Shown: positions 39,164-48,240, counted from the first letter of the stretch. The stretch is DNA of 53,304 nucleotides from Deltaproteobacteria bacterium GWB2_55_19 (GCA_001797465.1 MGPQ01000012.1:241699-295002); one strand, 5' to 3'. Notes: generated by a model from the sequence alone, not told the origin. Program-made: numbers and translations.

Positions 39164-40111
39164 ATGCCTGAAATTAACGCCTTTCAAAAGATAAAGTCAC
39201 TCAAGGAAAACCTCGGTAAGGTAATACGCGGAAAGCCCGGCATAATCGACCTTGCCATAACCGCGCTCCTCTCACGCGGCCACCTCCTTATAGAGGACGT
39301 CCCCGGGGTGGGGAAAACAACGCTCGCCCACGGGCTCGCAAAGTCCATTAACTGCTCGTTCCAGCGGATACAGTTCACGAGCGACCTCCTGCCGTCCGAC
39401 GTCATAGGGGTAACCGTCTACAACCAGGCCCTCCACTCGTTCGAGTTCAGAGAGGGGCCGCTGTTCGCTAACATTGTGCTCGCCGACGAGATAAACAGGG
39501 CGACCCCGAAGACGCAGAGCGCGTTGCTTGAGGCCATGAACGACAGGCAGGTATCGGTCGAGAAGACCACATACAGGCTCCCCCGCCCGTTCATGCTCCT
39601 TGCAACCCAGAACCCTCTCGAGTTCTCCGGGACATTCCCCCTGCCTGAATCCCAGCTCGACAGGTTCACGATGTGCATAAAGATGGGATATCCGGACGAG
39701 TCCCACGAGCGGGAGATAATAACGCGATCCGCTTCTGCATCTTCGTCGATAGAGGCCCTCTCTCCGGCGCTTACTACCGACGATGTCGAAAGGCTTCAGG
39801 CGCTTGTCGATAAGGTCAAGGTCGACGAGGACCTCGTAGGCTACATAATGGCGATAGCTAAAGCCACGAGGAACCACAGGTCGATAAGGCTCGGCGTAAG
39901 CCCGCGCGCGACGATGACGTTGTATAAGGCCGCGCAGGCGCGCGCCCTCGTCTCGGGACGCGACTACTGCATACCGGACGACATAAAGGCGTTGAGCGTC
40001 CCTGTCTTCGCCCACAGGATAATAACCGCCGAGCACGGCGCCTTTGATGGAACTGAGGCATCTACGGCCGTTATGGATGAGATAGTATCGGGAATCGCAG
40101 TTCCCATATGA
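39164..40111 (+). CDS. MoxR-type AAA+ ATPase
   Basis: A 315-residue chaperone-like ATPase: Walker A EDVPGVGKTT near 45-54, Walker B VLADEINRATPKTQ near 107-120, sensor region LLATQNPLE, arginine finger in LPESQLDRF, and the C-terminal lid (LGVSPRATMTLYKAAQARA). MoxR proteins assist maturation of protein complexes and usually sit next to DUF58 and transglutaminase genes, as here. The coding end coincides with the left repeat of a MITE-like insertion, which supplies part of the stop region, but the length is normal for the family. Confidence 0.92.
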   Translation: MPEINAFQKIKSLKENLGKVIRGKPGIIDLAITALLSRGHLLIEDVPGVGKTTLAHGLAKSINCSFQRIQFTSDLLPSDVIGVTVYNQALHSFEFREGPLFANIVLADEINRATPKTQSALLEAMNDRQVSVEKTTYRLPRPFMLLATQNPLEFSGTFPLPESQLDRFTMCIKMGYPDESHEREIITRSASASSSIEALSPALTTDDVERLQALVDKVKVDEDLVGYIMAIAKATRNHRSIRLGVSPRATMTLYKAAQARALVSGRDYCIPDDIKALSVPVFAHRIITAEHGAFDGTEASTAVMDEIVSGIAVPI

Positions 40112-40231
40112 CAGAGCGTCATAACTTCGCATACCTGCGTTGCTCCTCGGCCCAGTCGTTGAGGCGTACACAAAAGTACGCCTCACGCCGGTCCTCGTCG
40201 CGCCTTGGTCTGCTGTGTTCTGACGCTCTGT
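40111..40231. repeat. MITE-like element with 11-bp terminal inverted repeats
   Basis: ACAGAGCGTCA (40111-40121) and TGACGCTCTGT (40221-40231) are perfect inverted ends of a 121-bp segment with an internal hairpin GAGGCGTAC-ACAAAA-GTACGCCTC (40161-40184). It has no coding potential and sits exactly at the moxR stop, widening the gap before the DUF58 gene. No second copy is seen in this window. Confidence 0.6.
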
Positions 40232-40267
40232 ATGCCTAATCTCTTTAATGCAAGTGGACAATTTACC

Positions 40268-41323
40268 ATGAACCTGCGCCCCGCCATCTCGGTGCCGCTC
40301 CCCTGGCTCATCATCCTCTTCGGCAAGGTCTTCGGCAAAAAGGTGGCGGAGCCCAGGGTAAAAAAAAGACTCTTGAAATTCCCCCGGTCGCTCTCCATCA
40401 CGCGCGAGGGCAAGTGGTTCATAGGCATACTCCTCTTTATCGGCGTCGCCGCGATAAACACCGGCAACAACCTCCTCTACCTCGTAGTAGCTACACTCCT
40501 TTCTCTCATAATCATCTCCGGGATCATGTCGGAGTCCACCATAAAAGGCGTAACCGTCGAGAGGACGCTACCCAAGCGGGTCTTCAAGGGCGCCCCGGTC
40601 GTTGCGAGGCTTAAGGCCCGGAACAGAAAGCGTACCTTCCCGTCCTTCTCCTTTTCGGTAAGGGAACTGACCGAAGCTTCGGTTGTAGCCGAGCCCGCGT
40701 ACTTCCTCAAACTCGAGCCCCTGGGAGAGGCTCAGACGACCGCGAAGTACACCTTCGGGGAAAGGGGCGTTCACAGGCTCTCTGCCTTCAAGGTGGCGAC
40801 ACGGTTCCCTTTCGGGTTGTTTCTTAAGGGGCGCGAAGAGGCCTCAGTGCATGAGGTGCTCGTCTACCCCTCTACTAAACTTAAGGCAAGGCCCGCGCTC
40901 ATGCCTGCCTATTCGGCTTACGGGGCCGAAAGGGCAAAGGGCAAAGGCAACGGCACGGAGTTTCACGCACTGCGCGACTACACCTTCGCCGACGACTCCC
41001 GCCGCATATACTGGAGGTCTGTCGCCAGAACTGGCAAGCTCTCAGTCAAGGAGTTCGAGCAAGAGAGCGAGAGGAAGGCGGTCATCGTATTCGAGAACCT
41101 TGAGGCGCTGAGAAAGGGCGCGTTCGAGGACGCGGTCGACGAGGCCGCCTCATACGCCGACTATCTCATTAATGAGGGCTACGCGGTGGGTTTGAAGACG
41201 CTGGCCTATGAGATCGCCCCGCGCGCGGGCAAAGACCAGTTGGAGAGGATATTATACTCGCTCGCGCTCATCACCCCGGCGCGGTCAAAAGGGACGCCCG
41301 GAGTAAAGGTGCTCGCCTACTGA
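40268..41323 (+). CDS. DUF58-domain membrane protein
   Basis: A 351-residue protein with two adjacent membrane segments (about 40-80: GKWFIGILLFIGVAAINTG and NLLYLVVATLLSLII), then a soluble region with the DUF58 signature EFHALRDYTFADDSRRIYWRS (near 235-255) and a VWA-like fold. DUF58 proteins partner with MoxR ATPases. ATG 40268 (MNLRPAISVPL) was chosen because the ATG at 40232 touches the end of the MITE-like element; neither has a strong ribosome binding site. Its stop is followed by one base and then the next ATG. Confidence 0.85.
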   Translation: MNLRPAISVPLPWLIILFGKVFGKKVAEPRVKKRLLKFPRSLSITREGKWFIGILLFIGVAAINTGNNLLYLVVATLLSLIIISGIMSESTIKGVTVERTLPKRVFKGAPVVARLKARNRKRTFPSFSFSVRELTEASVVAEPAYFLKLEPLGEAQTTAKYTFGERGVHRLSAFKVATRFPFGLFLKGREEASVHEVLVYPSTKLKARPALMPAYSAYGAERAKGKGNGTEFHALRDYTFADDSRRIYWRSVARTGKLSVKEFEQESERKAVIVFENLEALRKGAFEDAVDEAASYADYLINEGYAVGLKTLAYEIAPRAGKDQLERILYSLALITPARSKGTPGVKVLAY

Positions 41324-41324
41324 G

Positions 41325-43322
41325 ATGAACCTGAACGCTTACACACTAATTGTGACGTACCTCATGGCAGGCCTCGGGCTCGCGGCGATCTCGCTCGTCG
41401 AGTCAATTGGCGCCGCTTTCACGCTCGCCATGGCCGGGGCCGCCGCTTTCACGCTCGCGCTGAACCTTAAAGGAAGGCGGATAATACCCGGCGCGATATG
41501 GAACCCCCTGGCCGCCGTGGTATTCGCCTTCTTCATCGCCGATTACCTCGCCTTTTCAGGTAGCCTCATCGTCGCGGCCGGAAGGTTCCTGACGATACTC
41601 CTCGTGCTCAAGCTCTTCGACCTCGCCCGCAACCGCGACTTCGTCATAGCGTACGGAATAGTCTTTTTCCAGATACTCTCAGCCGCGGCCTCGACCGTGA
41701 GCCCCATTTTCCTCATCATACTCTCGCTCTTCATAATCGGCGCTATCTGGGCGATGATACTCTTCAACATGAAGAGGGACTACCAGGAGGCACACCCGGC
41801 AGAAAAGGGATTCCCGAGGGTCGCCTTTGGCGGGCCTTTCTTCGCCTATGTCGTTGGCGCGTCCGCCTTCTCGATTGTCGTCACCTTCATTATCTTCTTT
41901 ATAATGCCGAGGATGGAATTCGGCTTTTTCCAGAGAAAAACCCTGAATACCGTCAAGGTCTCCGGTTTTTCAGACCGTGTCGACTTAGGGACCATAGGGC
42001 CGGTCAAGGAAGACCCCACTATCATCATGCGGGTCGGAATAAACCCGATAGATAAGCCCGACGGGCTCATCTACTTCCGAGGCATGGCGCTCGATAGTTA
42101 TGACGGCAAGGGCTGGTCAAAAACTCTCAAGGATGAGATTGTCATCAGGCGGAACGACGGAGGGGTCTTTAACCTTACGAGGCTCGAAGGCAGGGCAATC
42201 GAGCAGTCGATCCTCCTTGAGCCGCTCGATACCGACGTGCTCTTCGCGGCTGGGAACCCGGTATCGATCGAGGGGCCTTTTCAGAATATTTGGTTCGACC
42301 GGTCCGGAACGATACGCCTCCCCTCGCCCCCCTACTCGCGTATCCAGTACAAGGCGAGATCAATCCTCTCACCAGTAAGAAAAGACCTATCTATGCCGCT
42401 CTTGCAGTACAGCGATACTTCTTTTCTTAACGAAGGCCCCGAGGGGGCGCGTATAAAGGCGCTCGCCGAGTCCGTGACAGACGGCGCTTTGGGGGCGAGA
42501 GAGATCGCTCAAGCTATCGAAGCGCACCTTAAAAGCAGTTACTCATACACGCTTAACCCCAATGCCAGCGCGGGCTTAAGCCCGCTCGACGACTTCCTCT
42601 TCGGGTCAAGACAGGGCTACTGCGAGCACTACGCGACGGCGATGGCGGCGCTCCTCCGCGCAAAAGGCATACCTTCCCGCATTGTCACCGGTTTTCTGAA
42701 CGGGGAGTGGAACGGGCTCGGGTCGTACTACATAGTAAGACAGCAGGACGCGCACAGCTGGGTGGAGGCGTTTATCGAGCACGATGGCTGGGTGAGGTTC
42801 GACCCTACGCCTTCCGCAGGGGTGGTTTCATACAGCCCCTCTCCAGTTTCACTCTACATGGACCTCCTCCGCTGGAGATGGAACAGGTACATAATCCAGT
42901 TCTCCTTCTCTGACCAGAGACAGATAGCGATGAGGTTTGAGGGGGTTGGGGCCGGGGTATTTGAAAACTTGCGGAACGCGCTCTTGGAAAAAAAAACCGG
43001 AGGCGCGGCCTCGAAGTTCTCGCCCGTGGCCGTCGTCGTTGTAATAGTGGTTGGGCTCATCGTATGGAGGCTCTTCACACGCAAAAAGACGCCCTCGCGG
43101 ACGCCCCGTTTCTACGCGGAGATGTTGCGGACGCTTAAGAGAAGAGGTCTTTCGAGGAAGCCAGCGGAAACCCCGCTCGAATTCGCGGAGAGGACCGGGA
43201 TAACGGAAGTGAAGGATATAACAACAGCCCTTCACATCGAGAGATACGGGGGAAGGAGATTAACCGAGGCGGAGCGCGGAAGCGTGGACGCGGCGATGGG
43301 GAGGCTTAAGAGGAGCGCTTGA
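41325..43322 (+). CDS. TgpA-like membrane transglutaminase (DUF3488 plus transglutaminase core)
   Basis: A 665-residue protein with an N-terminal block of about six membrane helices (1-185), an extracytoplasmic transglutaminase-like domain with the catalytic triad in GYCEHYATA (Cys near 430), DAHSWVEA (His near 470) and RFDPTPS (Asp near 485), then a further helix near 565-580 and a C-terminal DUF4129-like tail (EMLRTLKRRGLSRKPAETPLEF without the longer spacing). It resembles Pseudomonas TgpA, which is needed for viability there. It is translationally linked to the DUF58 gene. Substrate unknown. Confidence 0.88.
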   Translation: MNLNAYTLIVTYLMAGLGLAAISLVESIGAAFTLAMAGAAAFTLALNLKGRRIIPGAIWNPLAAVVFAFFIADYLAFSGSLIVAAGRFLTILLVLKLFDLARNRDFVIAYGIVFFQILSAAASTVSPIFLIILSLFIIGAIWAMILFNMKRDYQEAHPAEKGFPRVAFGGPFFAYVVGASAFSIVVTFIIFFIMPRMEFGFFQRKTLNTVKVSGFSDRVDLGTIGPVKEDPTIIMRVGINPIDKPDGLIYFRGMALDSYDGKGWSKTLKDEIVIRRNDGGVFNLTRLEGRAIEQSILLEPLDTDVLFAAGNPVSIEGPFQNIWFDRSGTIRLPSPPYSRIQYKARSILSPVRKDLSMPLLQYSDTSFLNEGPEGARIKALAESVTDGALGAREIAQAIEAHLKSSYSYTLNPNASAGLSPLDDFLFGSRQGYCEHYATAMAALLRAKGIPSRIVTGFLNGEWNGLGSYYIVRQQDAHSWVEAFIEHDGWVRFDPTPSAGVVSYSPSPVSLYMDLLRWRWNRYIIQFSFSDQRQIAMRFEGVGAGVFENLRNALLEKKTGGAASKFSPVAVVVVIVVGLIVWRLFTRKKTPSRTPRFYAEMLRTLKRRGLSRKPAETPLEFAERTGITEVKDITTALHIERYGGRRLTEAERGSVDAAMGRLKRSA

Positions 43323-43332
43323 GGGATGTTTT

Positions 43333-43355
43333 ATGGTGCGCACGGCGCACCCTAC
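43333..43355. repeat. Dispersed palindromic repeat, copy 2
   Basis: Identical over 23 bp to 23898-23920: a GGTGCGC-ACG-GCGCACC hairpin with an ATG-like left flank and CCTAC right flank. It begins about ten bases after the transglutaminase gene. Confidence 0.8.
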
Positions 43356-43400
43356 GCGGCTTGTTCGATCTACCATCGTGCCACTACTCTTCTAAATAAT

Positions 43401-43430
43401 CTCCCCCCGCCCCTCTTTAGAAAAGAGGGG
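43401..43430. repeat. C-rich hairpin repeat (copy 1)
   Basis: CTCCCCCCGCCCCTC (43401-43415) is shared exactly with 51927-51941. In this copy it leads into a 9-bp hairpin CCCCTCTTT-AGA-AAAGAGGGG (43410-43430). Confidence 0.6.
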
Positions 43431-43448
43431 TTAAAAAAAGCCATCCTT

Positions 43449-43477
43449 AAAAAAACTTCCCCCTTTTCTAAAGGGGG
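43449..43477 (-). terminator. Terminator of the phosphorelay operon
   Basis: The stem CCCCCTTT-AGA-AAAGGGGG on the minus strand (43459-43477) is followed closely by a run of seven T residues. It is placed just after the response-regulator stop. Confidence 0.75.
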
Positions 43478-43484
43478 ATTATGA

Positions 43485-43886
43485 CTACCCTACCTTCTCC
43501 CCGCCATCGTTTTTCTTTGCCAGGCTCACCGTTATTGCCTCAAGGAGTTTTTTCACTTCAATCGGCTTAGCCACGTAGCCGTCGAAGCCCTTGCTCAATA
43601 TCTTGTCCTCCTCGCCCTTCATGGCAGACGCGGTAAGGGCGAGGACCGGGATCGACCTGTTCTTTTCATCAGCCTTTATTATCCTCGTCGCCGTTATCCC
43701 GTCCATCTCCGGCAGATGCAGGTCCATAAGAATCAAGTCCGGGCGGTCGGCCGAGACCTTTACGAGCGCCTCTGTCCCGCTCTTCGCCTCGACTATCTCG
43801 TAGCCGTTAAGGGTCAATATCTCGCGGACGAGGACCTTATTCATGTAGTTGTCCTCGACGAGGAGGACCTTTATCTTTTGAGACAC
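43485..43886 (-). CDS. Stand-alone response regulator receiver (CheY-like)
   Basis: A 133-residue single receiver domain with no output domain: acidic pair in LLVEDNY, phospho-acceptor Asp in LILMDLHLPEMDG (near 56), Thr in LALTASAM and Lys in VAKPIEV, so all functional residues are present. GTG start preceded by AGGAG. It lies 23 bases after the histidine kinase gene and probably receives phosphate from it. Without an output domain it must act by protein contact or as a phosphotransfer intermediate. Confidence 0.9.
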   Translation of the reverse strand: MSQKIKVLLVEDNYMNKVLVREILTLNGYEIVEAKSGTEALVKVSADRPDLILMDLHLPEMDGITATRIIKADEKNRSIPVLALTASAMKGEEDKILSKGFDGYVAKPIEVKKLLEAITVSLAKKNDGGEKVG

Positions 43887-43909
43887 CGTTGATTCTCCTG
43901 AATGGCGGA

Positions 43910-45931
43910 TCAGCCGTTGAGTTTGTCGAGGACGCTTAAGAGCCTCTCCCTGTTTATAGGTTTTTCCATATATTCTATCGCGCCGAGCGCGTAGCCCATC
44001 TCTTTCTTGTCCAGCGACGATATTACGACGACCGGTATGGAACTCGTCTCAGGGCTGTCCTTCAACTCTTTCAGGGCCTCCCAGCCGTCTTTCTTAGGCA
44101 ACGCTATGCCCATGATTATCGCGAACGGCTTTTGCTCCTGCGCCTTGCGGAGGAGGTCCAGGCCGTCGGAGGCCGTAAAGACCTCATAGGCGCCTCCGGC
44201 GAGGTATATTTCAAGCAGGTGGTTTATGTCCTGGCTCTCGCTCGCGATGAGGACAAGCGGCTTTTTAACCCTGCCCTGCGGGGCATAGACCCTCCCGGTC
44301 ATTACAGGCAGGTCAATCTCCTCGGTCCCCTGCGGGAGCTTTACGAAGAAGGTCGAGCCCTTGCCGGGCTCGCTCTCGACCCGGATGGACCCCTTGTGGA
44401 GCTCAACGAGCCTTTTAGTCAGCACGAGACCTAAACCCGTGCCGCCGTACTCCCTCGTGATGGAAGAATCGATCTGTTCGAACTCCTTGAAGAGCTTCCC
44501 CTTGTCGTCTTCCTTTATGCCGATGCCGGTGTCCATGATCCTGAAGACGACGAACCGCTCCATCTTCATGCCGAGCGGCTCCTCCGATATGTCCCAGTCG
44601 ACCGTGACCCTGCCGCCGTCGTTGTTGAACTTTACGGCGTTGGAGAGGAGGTTCGTCATTATCTGCTTGAACTTCGCCCTGTCGGCGTGGATCTTGGGAG
44701 AGGCCGGGACGGTCTTGCACTCCAGCGAGATGTTCCTCTCGTGCGCCATAGGCCTCACGTTGCCGAGGAGCTCTCCCAGGACCTCCATTATGGAAAAATC
44801 CTCAGACGAGAGCTCCATCCTGCCCGCCTCTATGCGGGATAAGTCGAGTATGTTGTTTATGAGTTGGAGGAGGTGCGCTCCGCTCGAATGGACGTACTCG
44901 ACGTACTGGTGCTGGCGCTCGTTCAAGTCCCCGAAGGCCTTCTCCTGGAGGAGCTCGGAGAACCCGATGATCGAGTTAAGCGGTGTCCGGAGCTCGTGCG
45001 AGACGTTCGCCAGGAACTGGCTCTTCATTCTGTTCGCCTCGAGGAGCTCTAAGTTGGCGGTCTCGAGCTCCTGCTTCTTGGTCGAGAGCTCCTCGTTCGT
45101 CACTTTCAGCGCCTCGGTCCTCTCCTCGACCTTCTTTTCAAGCGTCGCGTAATAGTTCTCGATAGAGACGGCCATCTTGTTGAACTCGATTGCGAGGTTG
45201 CCTATCTCGTCGTCCGTCATGACCGGGACCCGCTCCTTCAAGTCCCCCTGCCCTATCTTTTTTGCCGACTCTTCTATGGAGAGTATCGGGCGGACTATCG
45301 ACCGGGTGAGGGCGAACCAGAGGCCCCCTGCCGTGATTATAGCAAGGAGCGTGAAGGCGAGCGTCACCGCTATGATGACGGACGCGAAGAAGTCGCTCTT
45401 CTGGTAGGCGGTAAAGGCCGTGTCGCGCTCTTCCTTTATGAGGTGTTTAAGCGCGTTTATCGCCTCGGTAAATGTCTTGTTCCCCTCGGTCCTTATAATG
45501 CTCAAGGCCTCGTCCCGCGTCCTGCCGCCTATCCGAGAGTGTATCGACCAGTAGAGCTCGATGTGGGTATGCAGTTCCTCAAAGAGCCTTGCGTGACCGC
45601 TCTTGATCCCGAGCGCCTTATACTCGTTAAGGAGCCTGTCTATCTTGGACTTGTGCTCGCCTATGGAGCCCTCGAGGTATGCCTTAGAGGCTACGTCGCT
45701 CGTTATGGTGTGGAGGAATAGCTCCTGGCGGGCGGACAAGAACTCGTTCTCAACGGCTGTGAGCGTCTCTCCCCTCTTATACGAATCAGAGTAGAGCCTC
45801 CGAGTGAGGTTGGCGAGCTGGCCCGCGTTATAGAGCCCTACGAGGCCGCCCACCCCCATCATGAAGAGCAGGAGGAGAAATACGACCGCGAGTTTGTTCG
45901 AAATGCTTAATGAGTTGAATAACCTTTTCAT
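43910..45931 (-). CDS. Membrane sensor histidine kinase with degenerate C-terminal receiver
   Basis: A 673-residue kinase: two membrane segments (about 13-33 and 185-208) around a helical periplasmic domain, HAMP (near 210-262), coiled coil, HisKA with SHELRTPLNSIIGFSELL, and HATPase_c with an N box, DTGIGI and GGTGLGLVLTKRL. Residues about 555-673 form a receiver-like domain. Where MDxxLP is expected it reads MGIALPKKDGW, and the acidic pair is ASES, so phosphorylation there is unlikely. The ATG shares one base with the upstream sensor stop (TGATG). Confidence 0.9.
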   Translation of the reverse strand: MKRLFNSLSISNKLAVVFLLLLFMMGVGGLVGLYNAGQLANLTRRLYSDSYKRGETLTAVENEFLSARQELFLHTITSDVASKAYLEGSIGEHKSKIDRLLNEYKALGIKSGHARLFEELHTHIELYWSIHSRIGGRTRDEALSIIRTEGNKTFTEAINALKHLIKEERDTAFTAYQKSDFFASVIIAVTLAFTLLAIITAGGLWFALTRSIVRPILSIEESAKKIGQGDLKERVPVMTDDEIGNLAIEFNKMAVSIENYYATLEKKVEERTEALKVTNEELSTKKQELETANLELLEANRMKSQFLANVSHELRTPLNSIIGFSELLQEKAFGDLNERQHQYVEYVHSSGAHLLQLINNILDLSRIEAGRMELSSEDFSIMEVLGELLGNVRPMAHERNISLECKTVPASPKIHADRAKFKQIMTNLLSNAVKFNNDGGRVTVDWDISEEPLGMKMERFVVFRIMDTGIGIKEDDKGKLFKEFEQIDSSITREYGGTGLGLVLTKRLVELHKGSIRVESEPGKGSTFFVKLPQGTEEIDLPVMTGRVYAPQGRVKKPLVLIASESQDINHLLEIYLAGGAYEVFTASDGLDLLRKAQEQKPFAIIMGIALPKKDGWEALKELKDSPETSSIPVVVISSLDKKEMGYALGAIEYMEKPINRERLLSVLDKLNG

Positions 45932-47622
45932 CAGGAGATGCCTCCGGACCCGGCCCCGCCTTCCGGCGTCTCTGCCTGGTCGGTCATGTCCTCGTAGAGG
46001 AGCGCAATGTTCGATATCTCGCCGCCCGCGTCATAGAGCGGGATGGAGCGGATTTTAAGCATCTTCGCGGCCCCCATGAAGCCGCACCTCGAGAGCATGA
46101 TGGGGTTGTAGTTTATTATGAACTCGGTTGAGTACCCCTCGTACGCTTTCCTTATGGAGGTGAGCATGCCCTGGGCCGAGAGTATGTCGTCCTCAAATAC
46201 GCTGTAATGGATGAGCGCGCCTGGCCTCGGGTCGGCGCCGAGGAGCCTTTTAAGGACCGAGTTCATCAATACGCATGAGCCGTCCCTGCCGAAGACCGCG
46301 ACCCCGAATGGGACCTGGTTCACGACCCTTTCAAGGAATTTTCTCTGCGCCATCTCCGCCTGCAGTAGCCCGACGTGCCCCGCCGAGACTCCGAGCGCGG
46401 CGGCTATCGACCCGTAGAAGGCTACCGCGTTGCCAGGGGCCTCCCTCAAGGCGGAGATGAGGACTCCGAGAGGCTTGCCGTCGTACTCTATCGGCGCGAT
46501 CACGACCCCGGTAAAGCCGCGCCCCGTAAGATACGCGGCAAGCCCTGAGGGCCTCACGCGGTCGATACCCTTGAACGCGGCAGGCCCGGCGCCCGCGTCG
46601 AGAGCGGATGCGTCCACGGACGCCCACTGCCTCATGAAGTTATCGTCAAAGCCCTCGGAGGCCTTGAGCCTTAACGCGCCTTCCTCCATCGCATAGACCG
46701 CGACGGCCCCTTTGCCGAAGACGAAAGCGGATTCCCTCGCCGCGGCCATGAAGACATCCGGGAGAGAGAGAGAACGTCCCGCTAACTTAAGCACCGAGCC
46801 GGCGGCCTCAAACCCTATCCCGGCCATCTTGAGCTCCCCCTCTATTTCCGCCCTCCTCCGGTCCTTGCGCTCGCCGTCTTCCTTGAATGAGCCGACCATC
46901 CTGTTTAGCTCTATCGAGAGGTCTCCGAGCGAGCTTCTATCCTCCCTGAAGCCCGCGCTCAAGTCCCCTGAGGCGAGCCTCCGAGCAACGAGCGCGGCGC
47001 GCTCGAGCGGGCGGACATAGCGCCTGTACGCGAGGAAGGACGCGGCCAGGATAAAGAGCACGAACCCTATGATACTCGTCCGCGCCAGAGACCTCGTCTC
47101 GTCAAAGACCTTCGTCCTCTCGGAGGATATCTGCCCCATGAGCCGTTCGGTCTTCTCGATGACGAGTACGGCGTTCACGTCGACCGCGTTGTGCACGAGG
47201 ATTATCTCGTCCTGCGAGAGGGCGTCGTTAAGCCTCCGTATCTCGGCCTTGATGGTACGCCAGTCCTCGGATATGGCGCCGAGCGCCTCGGCGAGCTGGG
47301 CGTTTGAGGCAAGCGCGTCCTTGAACCCCTGGTCGTTGACGACGAGGCCTATGGATTCGTCGAGCCTCTCGACGTCGTGCCTGATGAGCTCGACCGAGGA
47401 GTTCTCGAACCTCCTGGCGACGGTGAACATGTCGAGGAGGTACTCAAGCTGTGTGATGGAGACCCTTATGGAGCTGATCCGGGCGTTCAAGTCGTCGTAG
47501 ATCTCGATCTTCCTGTGTCTGGACGTGAACGACCTGTAGTCTAAGAGCGCGATTGCGAAAAGGACTGCGAGAGAGAGGACGAGCTTCTGTATATTGGAGA
47601 GGCGCCTGAAATTAAGTTTCAT
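45931..47622 (-). CDS. HAMP-GAF-PAS sensor protein without kinase domain
   Basis: A 563-residue protein with a membrane segment at about 13-28, a periplasmic helical domain (about 30-185), a second membrane segment (near 187-203), HAMP (205-255), a GAF-like domain (about 275-420) and a PAS domain (about 425-540), ending at SGGIS. There is no histidine-kinase, cyclase or receiver domain. Its last base of stop overlaps the kinase start, so the two are made together and may form a mixed sensory complex. The ligand is unknown. Confidence 0.8.
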   Translation of the reverse strand: MKLNFRRLSNIQKLVLSLAVLFAIALLDYRSFTSRHRKIEIYDDLNARISSIRVSITQLEYLLDMFTVARRFENSSVELIRHDVERLDESIGLVVNDQGFKDALASNAQLAEALGAISEDWRTIKAEIRRLNDALSQDEIILVHNAVDVNAVLVIEKTERLMGQISSERTKVFDETRSLARTSIIGFVLFILAASFLAYRRYVRPLERAALVARRLASGDLSAGFREDRSSLGDLSIELNRMVGSFKEDGERKDRRRAEIEGELKMAGIGFEAAGSVLKLAGRSLSLPDVFMAAARESAFVFGKGAVAVYAMEEGALRLKASEGFDDNFMRQWASVDASALDAGAGPAAFKGIDRVRPSGLAAYLTGRGFTGVVIAPIEYDGKPLGVLISALREAPGNAVAFYGSIAAALGVSAGHVGLLQAEMAQRKFLERVVNQVPFGVAVFGRDGSCVLMNSVLKRLLGADPRPGALIHYSVFEDDILSAQGMLTSIRKAYEGYSTEFIINYNPIMLSRCGFMGAAKMLKIRSIPLYDAGGEISNIALLYEDMTDQAETPEGGAGSGGIS

Positions 47623-47673
47623 TTTGTACCTGCTGAAACCCCGCTGGAGAGCGCCCTGGAGGAAATGGCCCTT

Positions 47674-48240
47674 TTAGCTCAAGAGCCGGAGGACGTTTTT
47701 CTGGAAGTCCTTTAGCTTAATGGGCTTGGGCAGGCAATAGTCGGCGCCGCACTGGATGATCCTGTCTATGTCATCCTGGCCGTACGCGGTCACGGCGAGG
47801 ATCTTTATGTCTTTCGTGTGCTCGTCGGTCTTGATTCTCCTGCAGACCTCGAAGCCGTCGATCTTCGGCATCCTTATGTCCAATACCATCAGCTCCGGCT
47901 TGAAGTCGCCTACCTTTATAAGCGCTTCGTACCCGTCCCCGGCGGTCTCTATGAGGTAGCCGGCGTCCATGGACTCGAGCGCGCCCTTGATGAACTCGAT
48001 GATGTTCTTCTCGTCATCGATGATGAGCACCTTTTTCCTGTACGGGAACGCCTGCTCTTTTATGTCAAGCTTGTACTTGCCAAGGAAGTCCATGAAATTC
48101 CCCTGGTTGACCCTGTAGTGGCCGCCAGGCGTCCTGAAGGCGCCGAGCTTGCCAGCGGCGATCCACTTCTTGACCGCGTTTATGGTGACATGGCATATGC
48201 TCGCTATCTCACCTGTCGTATATGGTTTTTTGTTGTCCAT
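47674..48240 (-). CDS. MerR/excisionase-type helix-turn-helix fused to a receiver domain
   Basis: A 188-residue protein. Residues 1-57 form a DNA-binding domain of the BldC/MerR or excisionase type (YTTGEIASICHVTINAVKKWI, then GKLGAFRTPGGHYRV). Residues 68-188 form a complete receiver with acidic pair LIIDDEKN, Asp in MVLDIRMPKIDGFEV and Lys in CLPKPIKL. DNA-binding before the receiver is the reverse of the usual order. First gene of the operon, so it may autoregulate it. No good ribosome binding site precedes the ATG. Confidence 0.88.
   Translation of the reverse strand: MDNKKPYTTGEIASICHVTINAVKKWIAAGKLGAFRTPGGHYRVNQGNFMDFLGKYKLDIKEQAFPYRKKVLIIDDEKNIIEFIKGALESMDAGYLIETAGDGYEALIKVGDFKPELMVLDIRMPKIDGFEVCRRIKTDEHTKDIKILAVTAYGQDDIDRIIQCGADYCLPKPIKLKDFQKNVLRLLS

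Noticed and set aside
39272-40261. 329-codon open frame antisense to moxR
   Set aside because: The plus strand carries an intact MoxR ATPase with all motifs; the antisense frame is Arg/Tyr-rich noise.
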